Below are positions 20,534 to 31,484 of a stretch of DNA of 64,000 nucleotides, piece by piece. A model generated the notes under the pieces. The model was not told where the DNA came from, did not search any database, and saw only the letters and a list, made by a program, of their open reading frames with translations. A program made the position numbers and the translations under genes. The DNA comes from Corallochytrium limacisporum. Lineage: Eukaryota; Opisthokonta. Location of the stretch: the NCBI GenBank assembly GCA_002811645.1, contig PDIP01000023.1:74651-138650 (forward strand), written 5' to 3'. Each line of letters begins with the position of its first letter. The stretch's first letter is position 1.

Positions 20534-22273
20534 TCAACCATCAGCAGCGGACGCGAATCCCTTTGCTTGGACATCTGGCACTCCGGCCTCTACAGCAGAG
20601 TTTGTTGATACCACTAGAGGTGCAACATCCTCTGCCTTTTCTTTGCCCTTTGATCGATGGCATTGGAAGTACCCACATGCCTTCGACCACGGCTGTCTGC
20701 AGACCCAGCAGAATCGATGACCACAGTACGCGCAATGCATTCGGTTGCAGCCATCATCACGTTGGATGAAGATACAACACTGCGGGCACCTCTTTGAGTT
20801 CTTCAGCTTCCAGATCAGATTTGCTGCTTCACTCGTTCCTCGGGTAGGGAGTTCGTCATCATTCGGTACATCCTCTGCACATGACTCGAGATACTTGAGC
20901 ATCTCTTCTGCATAGTCCTCGCAAGTCTTCCCCTTATGATGAGTTGCAGCACCGCAATGCAGGCATACTGGTTCCTTGCATCCTGTGCAAGTTGCGTGAG
21001 GGTAGCGCCTTACATATTCGAACTGAAGGGGCACGTTGATCTCTTGAAGATCCTTGCAATGTAGCAGATCGCCGAGGAAGTGGGACATCCATTCAGCTTC
21101 TTCTTTGAGACCCAAGAGGCACATCATCGACGGTAGCAATTCATCGGCTGGAATCTTCTGTCTTTGCACCTGAGATATTATGTCAGCAACCAGACCTTTC
21201 ATGTTCGGCCCAAGGCTCTTTTGGTGAGAATCCAATACATCAAGTGTAGATCTTGTGCACTTCTCGGGATCGACTACCGCAACAGACCCTGCACATTTCT
21301 GACAGTGACGAGTGAACGGTTGCGGGCACTCGCTCTTCTTGATGACTTCATTTCTCAGGTCTTCATCGAGATATTTCAGCACTGTTGGCAATTCGAGCTT
21401 GTCCGTGCACACTGGGCAATCAAATCTCGTTGGTGCGATGCCCCAGCTTGACTTTACACATTCATGGAAGTACTTCCGAATGCAGTCGCCACAGAACTGA
21501 TCACCACAACGGGGAAGAATGATGTTGTATGTCTTGCTGAAGCAAATGTTGCAAGAAAGCATAACTTGCTTTGAAACATTCGCGGTCCAGTGGGGTCCTT
21601 GATTGCTCTGTGGTTGTGTGTGAGAAATCGTGGGAGTCACAAGTGGGTCTCGAGGGGAAGTCTTACTTAAGCACCGCTTCTTACTTGGTGGCCCACTATG
21701 GTCATGTGCTACCGCACGCTGTTTTTGATATGTGTCTTGACCACTCATGTGCCACGTGAACCCGTAGGGTCTCCCTCCAGAATGTCCCGTGCCGTGTTCT
21801 GTTGCAGGGGATTGAGTTGCTGCCGTGTACCCTCTCCAGTGGGGTTGTGGGACGGACGAACACGGTGCGGCCGATGATTGGTGTGTGTTGTACCCGGGTG
21901 CAAGTGACTGGACTCCATTATATGGTGGAGGTGGCGGATATTTGTATGGCGCAGTTGCTGTATGCCACTGCCCATAGTGCGATTGTTGTGCACTTGTTGG
22001 TTGGTACATGACTGCGGGGTATGTCTGTTCCGGCCAGACTCCCGTTGTCATGTAAAGTCCCTGTGTCATCCCCGAGGGTGTATGTCCTGTCTGTGGAGCC
22101 ATGGGCATCGATGCCTGTGTCACTTGGGAGTTCATGGATCCGTAGTGATGTGCAGCACTTGACGACGGTCCGGGTGCAGTTCCTTCCATAGGTTTGCTTA
22201 CATAGTATGGAAGTGAATACTCGGGTTCCCTTCCCCGGATCCCGGGCGGATACTGTGCGTGGCTGTCGTACAT
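20534..22273 (-). CDS. RBR-type (RING-IBR-RING) E3 ubiquitin ligase
   Basis: 579 residues from the ATG at 22273. RBR ligases pass ubiquitin from E2 to a catalytic Cys in RING2 and then to substrate. Residues 1-230 are Tyr/Pro/Gln/Ser-rich and disordered. RING1 is at about 241-290 (CNICFSKTYN, CGDQFCGDC, CPVC). The IBR is at about 324-455 with a long insertion between its first zinc ligands (CQKCAGSVAV) and the second half (CTGCKEPVCLHCG, then HHKGKTC). RING2 is at about 496-525 (CPQC, DDGCNRMHCAYCGHRFCWVC). The candidate catalytic Cys is in DGCNRMHC, about residue 509. I cannot assign a subfamily. RNF14-like is one option. Confidence 0.9.
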   Translation of the reverse strand: MYDSHAQYPPGIRGREPEYSLPYYVSKPMEGTAPGPSSSAAHHYGSMNSQVTQASMPMAPQTGHTPSGMTQGLYMTTGVWPEQTYPAVMYQPTSAQQSHYGQWHTATAPYKYPPPPPYNGVQSLAPGYNTHQSSAAPCSSVPQPHWRGYTAATQSPATEHGTGHSGGRPYGFTWHMSGQDTYQKQRAVAHDHSGPPSKKRCLSKTSPRDPLVTPTISHTQPQSNQGPHWTANVSKQVMLSCNICFSKTYNIILPRCGDQFCGDCIRKYFHECVKSSWGIAPTRFDCPVCTDKLELPTVLKYLDEDLRNEVIKKSECPQPFTRHCQKCAGSVAVVDPEKCTRSTLDVLDSHQKSLGPNMKGLVADIISQVQRQKIPADELLPSMMCLLGLKEEAEWMSHFLGDLLHCKDLQEINVPLQFEYVRRYPHATCTGCKEPVCLHCGAATHHKGKTCEDYAEEMLKYLESCAEDVPNDDELPTRGTSEAANLIWKLKNSKRCPQCCIFIQRDDGCNRMHCAYCGHRFCWVCRQPWSKACGYFQCHRSKGKEKAEDVAPLVVSTNSAVEAGVPDVQAKGFASAADG

Positions 22274-25200
22274 CGTGTCGTTGGCGTAGTACGGTAACGC
22301 CAATATCGATCCGATATGCTTATCACATGCCTAGTGTAGCCCACTGCTCCCTATATCTCTCCATGCAGCAGACTATCGCGGTGAATGTACCGAGAGATCT
22401 GTCGTATCACATACCTGGCGGTGCAGTATGCTCTTGTCCCAGTCACCTTCCAACGGACCAATGGACTAAAACCTATCCCCTAGACTACGACTTCAATACG
22501 CGGACGTAGCGCTTCCGAGTCTAGACGGAATCACAAATGCCGTCTTCGCCGACCCGTCGAACCAGGTCAACACTTCAATCCGAATGTGAATATCACTCGG
22601 GTGTCTTGGTGCATAAAACTCATTAGCCACACTCAGAGGGGCCTTTAAAGGTAGTTCCTGATCCGTTCCTGGATCCATCTCCCACTGTTCCCTCGCTCCC
22701 ACCTTCCCCCCCTCCTCCCCCCGGGGCGGGGAGGGGGCCGTTCGCCGCCTGCCGCTTTCCCCCGCTGCCCGTCCGAACCCATCCAATCCTCCGAGCTGAC
22801 CCACAGTGACCAACCCTATTCTACACCGGCACACTAACGACACACACGTCCGTTCCGGTATCATGAGTTTGGGCCCATAATCAATCAATGGTCGTCCGAA
22901 CGTGCGTTTCTTACATGTCTTCCTCTTCTCGGAAATCACGGACGTACGCACCTTGGATGTGTGACAATCCGCAATGTCTGGTCTACTCGGGTTGAATTGG
23001 TTATTGATGGAAAAAGAGGGTAAAAGTTAGAATCACTGAACAGTGTGAAAAGAGATTAGGGCGGAGCAAAGAAAAAAACTCAGAATCATTAAAACCATAG
23101 CGGACTAGAGCAATGGTGTTATTAGCTCATTTAACGAAATGAATGATGAATTGAGGTTTTGCTTACACCTTGTCAAGTCCGTCCTCCCCGATCCTCGGTT
23201 TGCTGCAGCATAGAGGACTGCAGCTCGAACCCGCCGTGTGGCACGACGGTGCAGCTGCACACTACTGGAAGGATGGTTCGGGTGCAGTGCAATTTAGGAT
23301 AGGAAAAGAGACTGCACGATGCATCCATCCAAGTCACTGATATCAATGAGACGCGTGCCATTTATCAGCTTCCTGTGTTGATCCAGTGATCTTTCAGGCA
23401 CACTGCAGTCTTCCCGTTCATCCTTTTTTGTTCCAACCCTGGTATGTCTCTTACTGCCACCCACAAGAAGTTCTTCAGTGTTCTCTCCCTGTGTTATCTC
23501 CTCCAGAAGAAATTCGATGGCAAGCAGGCCTGTATCCCGGTCCCTATGGCATGCAGCTTGTTTGCCGAAAATTTTGGTTGGTGTCACTCCCTCGTATCAC
23601 AGTGGGCCTGCATGATTGCAGTGGGTTTAACCCGCACTTCCTCAATGCAGCGGCTAAGGACTTCTTAAAGTTGACTTCATGCCAGGACTGGGAGAACTTG
23701 CGTTCTCTCGGAGCGGACTGTGTGTTGGTATCTGTCGCTGCGCTGCTTGCGCAGAAACCGGAAAACGACAGAAACCGCTCACCCGCGGAGATCATTTTCT
23801 TTGAACTTGCGAAGTTCTCTCTTCTCACCCACGCACCCGAATGTCTCTCCCAAACTCTCTCATCATTCCCTGTTTCGCTGTCCTTCCGGTATATCTGTTA
23901 CACGCCGGACGGGTTTTCGTTCCCTATTCCCTTTCTCGTCTGACGGCTGATGGCAGACCCCTGCCTTGGTTGCCGGTGCGCTAACTCCGTATGTCCTTAT
24001 AGTTTCCCTCCCCTTTGAACACCTTCGACCGTCGTCGACAGAAAAAAGTCGTCAGCTGCTTATTCCAACGTCTGCGATCAGCGCGTGTCGTGGAGGCATG
24101 TCCCCTGCTGGTGGGTACATGGTGCTATCTCGGTTACAGTTCCTTTTCCTTTGAGCCTTTCTTTCTGAAACTGTCTCGATCTGCCCGGTGTTCCCCACAT
24201 CCCGGTGGCGCTCGCGCTGCATCGGCAGGGGCACATATCCAAAACGAACGCATGAAGGGGGACAGCCGCGGTTGCAACACAACTGAGAGGCCGAGCAACA
24301 AGGCTTGACCGAGGAGGAAACGACAGAAGAACGAAAATACAGGAACTGGGGAGGAGAATTTAAGGTTTAGTATTGGCACAGTAAAGTGTCAAGTTTCTCG
24401 GGAGAACCGGGCGCCAAGATCATTCGTCTCCAACGTTGCGGTACGATGGGATGTGAAACCTGCCCCTGCCCCGCCTGGCAGCCGTCGAGCTCTCAGATCT
24501 AAGTTGGCTATCTGTCTGTTTGCCAAAAAGGAATTCCCAACTCTCAAGGCATAGGGAGCAAGACCAAGCTCTTGGTTCCCTATATGCCCTGTACAAGCTC
24601 GCGCGCACGTTTGCTGCCGCCGATGGTGCGTGGGGGGGGGGGGCGGACGCGAGTCGATGTCTTTTGGCTATCTCTGGGCTACGGGCTTCTTGAACAACGG
24701 AATTCACGATGGTCCCAACAACTCGCAGCACTTCTGACAATCTGCCTGGCCTGCAGTGGAACACTAGCACAGCCGGGTCCCTTAAATGGTGTTGAGGACG
24801 CAACCCGCAGGAGAGCTGAAGAAGTAATTGTGTACTAAGGAATTTTGGTGTTGAAAAAATTGCAAGGATCCCCCCTTGTCATCATCATCACCACAGCACG
24901 CTGACGAACATCAGAAGAACCAGCAGAATGTCATCAAGAGGGATATCAAAATTACCCTGCGCTGCACTCATCAAGTACGTAGAGAGACAAAGACGGCAGG
25001 TGTCTGATTTAAGAAGCCATTAGACCCAACCACAGCCGCGGCGGCGGCAGGCTACGGACATCAAGAGAGACAACCCCCCCTTCTCAGAACCGACTGTAGA
25101 GCAAGCGCCTTGGATAGGATGTTGAAAAAAAACGGACCCCGGCGGCTGCCTCGCCCTTTTGGAGATTCATGCTCTCATCTTTTGCCCCCCCCCCTCCCCC

Positions 25201-26914
25201 GCCCCCGTTGCCTACCACTTATACGAACACACACAACGGACACTGAAGGGGGCTCAGGTCACTTCCCTTTTGCGGCGTGCCATGGTCATCTTTCCGATAA
25301 ATGCACGGTCCTGGGGCGTCAATTTTTTTTTCTGCGGGGCTACTGGTGGTAGTAAACCAGAAAGCTCCGAACTCGTACGCACAGAGATCAGAGAGAGCAC
25401 GGAACGTTGTACCCGTTGCTGCGATGCCATCTTCCTGCCGATCCTGTAGTCAGTTGGTTCCCAGCGTCAATTTGCACCTTACTTTTCATCGCAGCATTCT
25501 TGTTCCACACCCCTCCATTAGCAGGCCCAAGCGGGAAACTCTACCGTCTTCCTTGTGCGTAAGCGCAACGCATATCGGTGGCCTTCAACATCTTTCTGAT
25601 GGTCCACGGTCACAGCTGATCGAGCTCGTCCACAGGTCCAGCACTTTTTCGTGAACCAATGACGTATTGTGTCGCCGTCATCTTATGTATGTCGGTGGCC
25701 CAATTGTAATTTGACAGCTTGTAGGGCAAAGGGAGAGGTCCTCCGTAGATAATCGACCAGTTGATGGTCACCTCCTGAAACGCAGAGGATCTGTCCAGCA
25801 TTATCCTATTGGCCCGTCTGGACAAGATTCGTGTTTGCATCATGCTGTGCTCCGTGTGAAATCTTTCGAGGATTTGCCGGAGGTGATGTCCCTCGTCACG
25901 GAAGTCCCTGTGAGGCAGTGCTCACACGGGGCCTACACAATATCTCCCAACTATATGCATGATCTAGTTGATGCGTTCATTGGAATGGATCAGGAAGGGA
26001 TGGAAGGGTGTAGATGGATGGATGTTCCAACCACGATATGAATGGAGAATACATGATCGTCCCATGCGTTGTACACCACCAATCCAAACGACAAAAGACT
26101 CAAATCTGTTCTTTTTCGAATGTTTTACTGATCCACCTTCGAGTAAAAGGTCTAAGAATGAGGGAAACCGCTAACGGTGGTCTGGTAGGAGCACCGACTG
26201 GTCCACATTGTTGCCTACATACGGGAACACTCCACGGCGACCAACTGTTGACGCAACCCTTTCCTTGCGAGTGGTGTCAATTAGGAGCGTCTTGATTTCA
26301 ACTATGCGCCGGGTACCATATGATGTAGTATTGCAGTAGGAACATAGCGGTCTTGCGGGAGGAACTACCTATCACCTTGCTATCTCCAGTAGCGTCAGAT
26401 CTGTCCAACCCAACCATTCAAGCCGGAGTACCATCATCATCTACCGATGGTCCCATGGTCACACTTGTCCGGTAAATGAATGGACCAGTGCCCACAGACA
26501 TGTTCGAAGAAGTGCAAGTGGTGCTCTTTGTGCGGTTATAGGCCATAGTTATCCCGTATCAACATACACCGCCAGTTGAGTATTGCGATACAGATCGCAT
26601 TTTCTCCCTTCGAGATATGATATGTATTGATTATTTTATATTGATATTTGTATTCGTCCGGTTAAAGCGGAGAAAACAGCCTCTGGCGACCTCTCTCCCC
26701 TTTTAACTGCGGACCCACGCGCCATGAAATGTGGGGGGTACCAGCAGCAGCTGCAGAATTACTGGACGTGCAACTCTGAGCTCGTACGGAACCATACTTC
26801 GTCAGTTTTCAAGAAGCTCAGGTATTTGCAGTTTTGGATATCATGGTGTCTAATGACTGGAACTGATTATGTGGAAATCTGGGTTTATCTGTGAAGAAGA
26901 AGACTAGTGTCAAG
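22274..26914. other. 4.6 kb intergenic, no supported gene
   Basis: No family recognised on either strand. A C-rich then CCCCGGGG block lies near 22705-22735, a G tract near 24631-24643, and C tracts near 25185-25205. The longest plus-strand frame (23386-23943) lacks an early ATG and resembles no protein I know. It separates the RBR ligase from mitochondrial uS14. Confidence 0.55.
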
Positions 26915-27205
26915 ATGGTGGCACCGTTGTTGCATCTGAGCCATAAGATGCTTAGGGATTTGTCCCGGCGCAAGCTGGCTGCCCAGAATGAAATCCCTCG
27001 CAAAATAATGAAGACGGTGCTTAAGCAGGATCCAACTAGGATGGATGTGCGGTCAAATTTGGAACTGCTGCCGGGACGGCCGACATTAGTAAAAAACCGT
27101 TGCATTATCACAGGTCGGGGACGGATCGTGAGCAGTAAATGGGGCATGTCTCGTCACGCTCTGAAGGACATGTTTGAAGAGCGGGATCCTAAGTATCTCG
27201 TATAA
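26915..27205 (+). CDS. MRPS14: Mitochondrial ribosomal protein uS14m
   Basis: 96 residues from the ATG at 26915. uS14 of the mitochondrial small ribosomal subunit. The C-terminal signature is clear: VKNRCIITGRGRIVSSKWGMSRHALKDM, which follows the R.RC..TGR.R.....GMSR pattern of the non-zinc-binding form. The N-terminal part is basic and helical (LRDLSRRKLAAQ), as usual. Complete, one exon. Confidence 0.9.
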   Translation: MVAPLLHLSHKMLRDLSRRKLAAQNEIPRKIMKTVLKQDPTRMDVRSNLELLPGRPTLVKNRCIITGRGRIVSSKWGMSRHALKDMFEERDPKYLV

Positions 27206-27765
27206 AGTAAGTATCACACTGTCATTCTTATGACCCCATGAAGCAAGATCCTGGTAAAGGGACATGGTACAACATGCGCAGGACCTAGCGGCTCGCCCTT
27301 CGATTTCGAGTACGGGGAATATAGATGCCTCCTGAATCCTGCAAGATGTCGGAATCCTTATGTTTGAATAGTCACGGACCCCCTGAAGTGGCTATATAGA
27401 ATGGATGCAATAATTTTACTTGTTTCCCGAACCTTGATCTTGTTTACTCTCTCTAGCCCATGTTCAAGCATGCTGACAAAATTTTCATTCTCTTCCTGTC
27501 ACTATCCCACAGAACACAATCAGGCAAAGGCATCTGGAATGCTTTTATATCAAAAACAAAATTGCACGACTGGAAAAGGGCGACTCAATACTTGTGTTCT
27601 ATACAAGGGATATGGGTGTTGCCTACTGTACCAGCAATCTAATATATTGTACTTTGAGTAGTACAAAGTTAATTATGAAGTCTGTGAGATGAGGTTATTG
27701 TGAGAAAGTCTCTGTCACTATTAAGTTTAAGGCATCTGTGCAGATTTTCAGTGCTCCCCGACAGC
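27206..27765. other. Convergent intergenic, uS14m/SND1
   Basis: 560 bp, AT-rich. No supported ORF. Confidence 0.45.
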
Positions 27766-30420
27766 TCATGCCTCATCACCAATAAAGTCACCATACTCCC
27801 ATATGCCACGGTGGGCCTTCAGGGCCTGCTCCTCAGCGGCGACGTAGGTCTTCAACAGGTCCTGCAAGCGGCGTTCCCGACGCTGCTCAACACGGGCACC
27901 TCCCTGTCCGACTACGAACATGCCCGCGTCCCGACCCTGGCCACCTGCCTCCTTTAAAGTGACGTAGCTGTGGCCGTTGGCGGAGTATTCAGTGTTCATC
28001 TGGCAACGGGCATTGGTGAACGCACCGCGGAGGACCTGCAGACCCTCGGCGTAGTAGTCGTCGTCCTCCGGGGGCACCAGAAAGGCGAGATACTGCTCAG
28101 AGGCACATGGCGCAAGAGTACCGCACCCATCAGGCAAGGGTGCGAGGCGGTCGGATCCAACGGTCTCGGTGTTACCGTAGTCGACGTAGAGGACAGTGCA
28201 TTTGTCACCGTCCTTTTTCAAGATCTTGGCACGGTACCAAGCGTCGTCAACAAACTTGGCGGCTACCAGAGCTCCAGAAGCAGCAGAGACCGGAGCGGCA
28301 GCCTTGACGGCACCATTAAGCTTACCCATAAGGCTTTCGAGGTCTTTAACGTTGCGAGTTTCCTGAACCCACAGCCTGTGGGGACCGGCGACCTCGCTGA
28401 CTATCACTTCCTTGTAGTTCACGGTACGCTCAGCGGGCTCTTCCTTGACTTCCTCGACGGGCTGCTCGGAGTAGTTGAGCCAAATGTTGAGTTTCTGCTC
28501 GCGGGCGGTGTCCTCGGCGCGGAAGAGATCATGGCTGAAGCCCAGATCCTCCGCGGCACGGGGTACAACAGAGGCGTAGCCAGCCTTGACAAGTTCAATA
28601 GACAGGTTCTGGCCACCAACAGAAAGCACGCCCATGAAAGCACCACCACGATCCACCCCGACAATTTCGACCTCGACGTCCATCTGGGAGCACAAGCTCT
28701 TGGCATAGGTCAAGGCTTCCTTGGAGTAAGGCTCACCTTCCTCGTTCGCACTGCGGGCACCGCGGGGCGTCTGGATGCCTGCGAGAACCAGAGTAATCAG
28801 GTTGTTGTCCTTTGTGAGCAGGATCCGGAAGCGACTCGCGCTAATACACATTTCCACGACGCCACTGTGCTTACCACCGCGTTGCAGGAAGGGCAGCATC
28901 TGCTTGGCCTTGTTCAGATCGCGACCGAGGTCATTGATGCGCAGGACACCAGGGTCCTTATTGGAATAGATACCCTTCTTCTGTTCCTGGGCGCGGTGTT
29001 CGGCAGCGAGCAGATCATCATAGCAAGAGGACCGCTCAATGTCGTCCTTGCGGTGGCGGACGGGGGAGGCCACACCACGTGCGATCAATGCCTCAGCAAC
29101 GTTCAGGGTGCCCTGCTTGACCGTAGCACACACCTTTTCAGGGTATCCCTCGTTGGCTGGCTTAATATAGTCAATCTCCACAGTGACTGGCTTGCCGATC
29201 AGCTTCTTGCGGATGTACTCCCGAGCATCGTGGATCCAGGGGTTGGTCAGATGGATCGACAGACCACCTTTCTGCTGCGGTTCGTCAGATTTCTCCTCAC
29301 CCGGCTTGGATTTCACTTGACGAAGACTGCTCAGGTGCACCCGACGGATGTCTCCAGACCCGTGCAGCACACCGATGGCTTCTGGGGAGTAAATCTCAAC
29401 GACGCGGCCCTGGTACTTCTTCTCACTCAGGCCGGCCGTGCTGGATTGGGCCGTGGCCGCATCGTAGTTCTTCCAAATGCGTTTTTTGCCGCCCTTGGCA
29501 GCGCTCTCCGCGCCACGGTAGGAATCCCTTCCCTCAGTCAGCATGGCAATGGACCAGTCCGCGACCTTGGCGAAACCTTCTTGCAGCAATAGGGTGCTGA
29601 TGTTACCAGCCGGGTGGATCAGGGTACCCATGAACATATCCTGACCGCTCAGACCCTCCAGGCGCACCCGCAGGTCCCGTTGCAACACACGGCTTTCTAC
29701 GAAGAACTTAGCCTCCTCGGCAAAAGGTTCAGCGACATCCTTGTCACCCTCCCGACGGATACTCTGGGCCTTGATTCCGGTGAGCTGTAGCGTAATGTAC
29801 TGGAAGCTGGGCATCAGGAACACACGGTACATATTGGCATCACGGACCTGCTCCACGATGCAGGGGACACCTTCTTTGCCCTTCTTCTTGTCTAGGAATC
29901 CTTTGGGGTTACCAATTGACCACTGAATATCGCGTACGGCCTTCTCGGCCTCCGGAGAGTGGACTCCTTTGTTGTCGGATGCGGCCTCTGCCTGTGCAGC
30001 TTGGAGTTCATCAACCAGGTCACCGCTCAGCTTACCCTCCCGAACAGTGCACGTACCTTCCTTGACTGCCATTAGGCTAACATTGGTACCCTTGAACCAG
30101 ACGTTTCCCACAGTGCGCTTGGAGTTGGGAATAGTGCGCACAAGCTCGAATTCCAAGGGCTGGCCGACCAGAGTTTTACGCAGAAACTCCCGAGATTCCC
30201 AGGCGTAGGGCTCATCCTTGGCATCCGGTCCGTTCTCCTGTCCCTGACGAGGACGACGCTCCATGCGAGGAGCCTTAACGTAGTCCAGAGAGATCTGATA
30301 CTCCGGAGGAGGACCACCCTTGGGAGTGCCACGCACAACAAGGGAGTCACCGCTGGTGACTTCCTTGACCACGCCACGGAGCTTGCCCTTTGGCAATGAG
30401 CTGCTGGTAAGATCAGGCAT
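27766..30420 (-). CDS. SND1: Tudor-SN, staphylococcal nuclease domain protein 1
   Basis: 884 residues from the ATG at 30420 (MPDLTSSSLPKGK). The frame stays open upstream but without a better ATG. SND1 is a conserved RNA-binding protein of stress granules, RNA decay and transcription co-activation. Seen: four SN-like repeats, for example GVVKEVTSGDSLVVRG at the start, GVPCIVEQVRDANMYRVFL, QGRVVEIYSPEAIGVL and SGVVEMCISASRFRILL. A Tudor domain follows, with VAAKFVDDAWYRAKILKK and VLYVDYGNTETV, inside a split fifth SN domain. Length fits the animal protein of about 910. Codons are strongly C/G-ending. A 540-codon antisense ORF across it is a shadow. Confidence 0.96.
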   Translation of the reverse strand: MPDLTSSSLPKGKLRGVVKEVTSGDSLVVRGTPKGGPPPEYQISLDYVKAPRMERRPRQGQENGPDAKDEPYAWESREFLRKTLVGQPLEFELVRTIPNSKRTVGNVWFKGTNVSLMAVKEGTCTVREGKLSGDLVDELQAAQAEAASDNKGVHSPEAEKAVRDIQWSIGNPKGFLDKKKGKEGVPCIVEQVRDANMYRVFLMPSFQYITLQLTGIKAQSIRREGDKDVAEPFAEEAKFFVESRVLQRDLRVRLEGLSGQDMFMGTLIHPAGNISTLLLQEGFAKVADWSIAMLTEGRDSYRGAESAAKGGKKRIWKNYDAATAQSSTAGLSEKKYQGRVVEIYSPEAIGVLHGSGDIRRVHLSSLRQVKSKPGEEKSDEPQQKGGLSIHLTNPWIHDAREYIRKKLIGKPVTVEIDYIKPANEGYPEKVCATVKQGTLNVAEALIARGVASPVRHRKDDIERSSCYDDLLAAEHRAQEQKKGIYSNKDPGVLRINDLGRDLNKAKQMLPFLQRGGKHSGVVEMCISASRFRILLTKDNNLITLVLAGIQTPRGARSANEEGEPYSKEALTYAKSLCSQMDVEVEIVGVDRGGAFMGVLSVGGQNLSIELVKAGYASVVPRAAEDLGFSHDLFRAEDTAREQKLNIWLNYSEQPVEEVKEEPAERTVNYKEVIVSEVAGPHRLWVQETRNVKDLESLMGKLNGAVKAAAPVSAASGALVAAKFVDDAWYRAKILKKDGDKCTVLYVDYGNTETVGSDRLAPLPDGCGTLAPCASEQYLAFLVPPEDDDYYAEGLQVLRGAFTNARCQMNTEYSANGHSYVTLKEAGGQGRDAGMFVVGQGGARVEQRRERRLQDLLKTYVAAEEQALKAHRGIWEYGDFIGDEA

Positions 30421-31484
30421 TGTATTGGGTTGGTGGTATGATAGCCGACCGAAACGATGTATGAAACGCCACGATCTTGTCTGGAGGCCGGAGTGAGACC
30501 TGCACTGTTTTCGAATAGCTGTTTGCACTCTAGCTCTCCCTCCCCTCCCCCCCCGCTGGCAGTGAGACCGCCCCAACAAGCCCACTCACAATACATTCGA
30601 CACGTGAATTCCTTTGCACAGTGCGACTAAAAACCGCCCACCGTCACACCCCGACAATTCTTCCCTGTCAGTTTTTTCTTGCCTTTTGCTACGTAAACAA
30701 GAGGCCAAAAGAGGGAACAGGTTCCCCCCNNNNNNNNNNNNNNNNNNNNNNNNNNNNNNNNNNNNNNNNNNNNNNNNNNNNNNNNNNNNNNNNNNNNNNN
30801 NNNNNNNNNNNNNNNNNNNNNNNNNNNNNNNNNNNNNNNNNNNNNNNNNNNNNNNNNNNNNNNNNNNNNNNNNNNNNNNNNNNNNNNNNNNNNNNNNNNN
30901 NNNNNNNNNNNNNNNNNNNNNNNNNNNNNNNNNNNNNNNNNNNNNCCCCTCCCTCCCTTCCCCCTCCCCACAGCACCAACTTTTCCCCATCCCACTTCCC
31001 CAGTGATTGTTATGCCTTTTGGCTTCCCATTCGGACCCACCGCCACGGGGATAATCCCACTAACCCCCCTCCCCCCGGGGGGGGGGGACTTCTCCAGTTG
31101 TCGGCGGGTGTTTATGCCAGTCCGTGGACACCCTCTCCAGCTAATGGGGTCCTCATGGTGACCGCGAAAGTATAAAAAATGTACGGGAACGTTCTCGGCA
31201 AAGTGGATCACCGACAACGAAGCAAAGGAAAGAGGGGAAGTGATTGGACTGCGGGACGGAAGTTGAGCGGGCCACAAACACTTCGGCTGGCCCCGGGCCC
31301 TGAAGGGAGTGGGCAGCCACGGACAATAAATTGATCTGTGTTGGTGGCGGACCCAGAGGGTCCCCTTGCTTTTTTCTCTTTCTATTGGACCGAGTGATCG
31401 TTGAAACCAAGGAGGGGTTAATCACGGAGTTTAAGTATATCCGGAATGTTATAAAATATTGAAATTGTCGCTTAATATCATTGA
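30421..31484. other. Intergenic with assembly gap
   Basis: Divergent interval between SND1 and the DRC2-like remnant. It is interrupted by unknown bases and a C-run/G-run block at 31071-31087. A missing first exon or 5' part of the DRC2-like gene could lie here, but I see no matching coding sequence. Confidence 0.5.
30730..30945. other. Assembly gap, 216 N
   Basis: A run of 216 N flanked by a C tract on both sides (GTTCCCCCC before, CCCCTCCCTCCC after), so assembly probably broke in a homopolymer-rich stretch. Confidence 0.99.

Noticed and set aside
23190-23250. Possible tRNA B-box (GGGTTCGAGCTG on the minus strand)
   Set aside because: No matching A-box or cloverleaf stems at the proper spacing. 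No tRNA, rRNA or snRNA gene was recognised anywhere in the window.
23386-23943. 185-codon frame in the 22-27 kb intergenic block
   Set aside because: Begins only from GTG with no early ATG. Composition rich in Cys, Phe, Leu and Pro without any motif.
27970-29592. 540-codon open frame antisense to Tudor-SN
   Set aside because: It lies fully inside the opposite strand of SND1, whose strongly G/C-ending codons leave the reverse frame open. Its protein matches no family.
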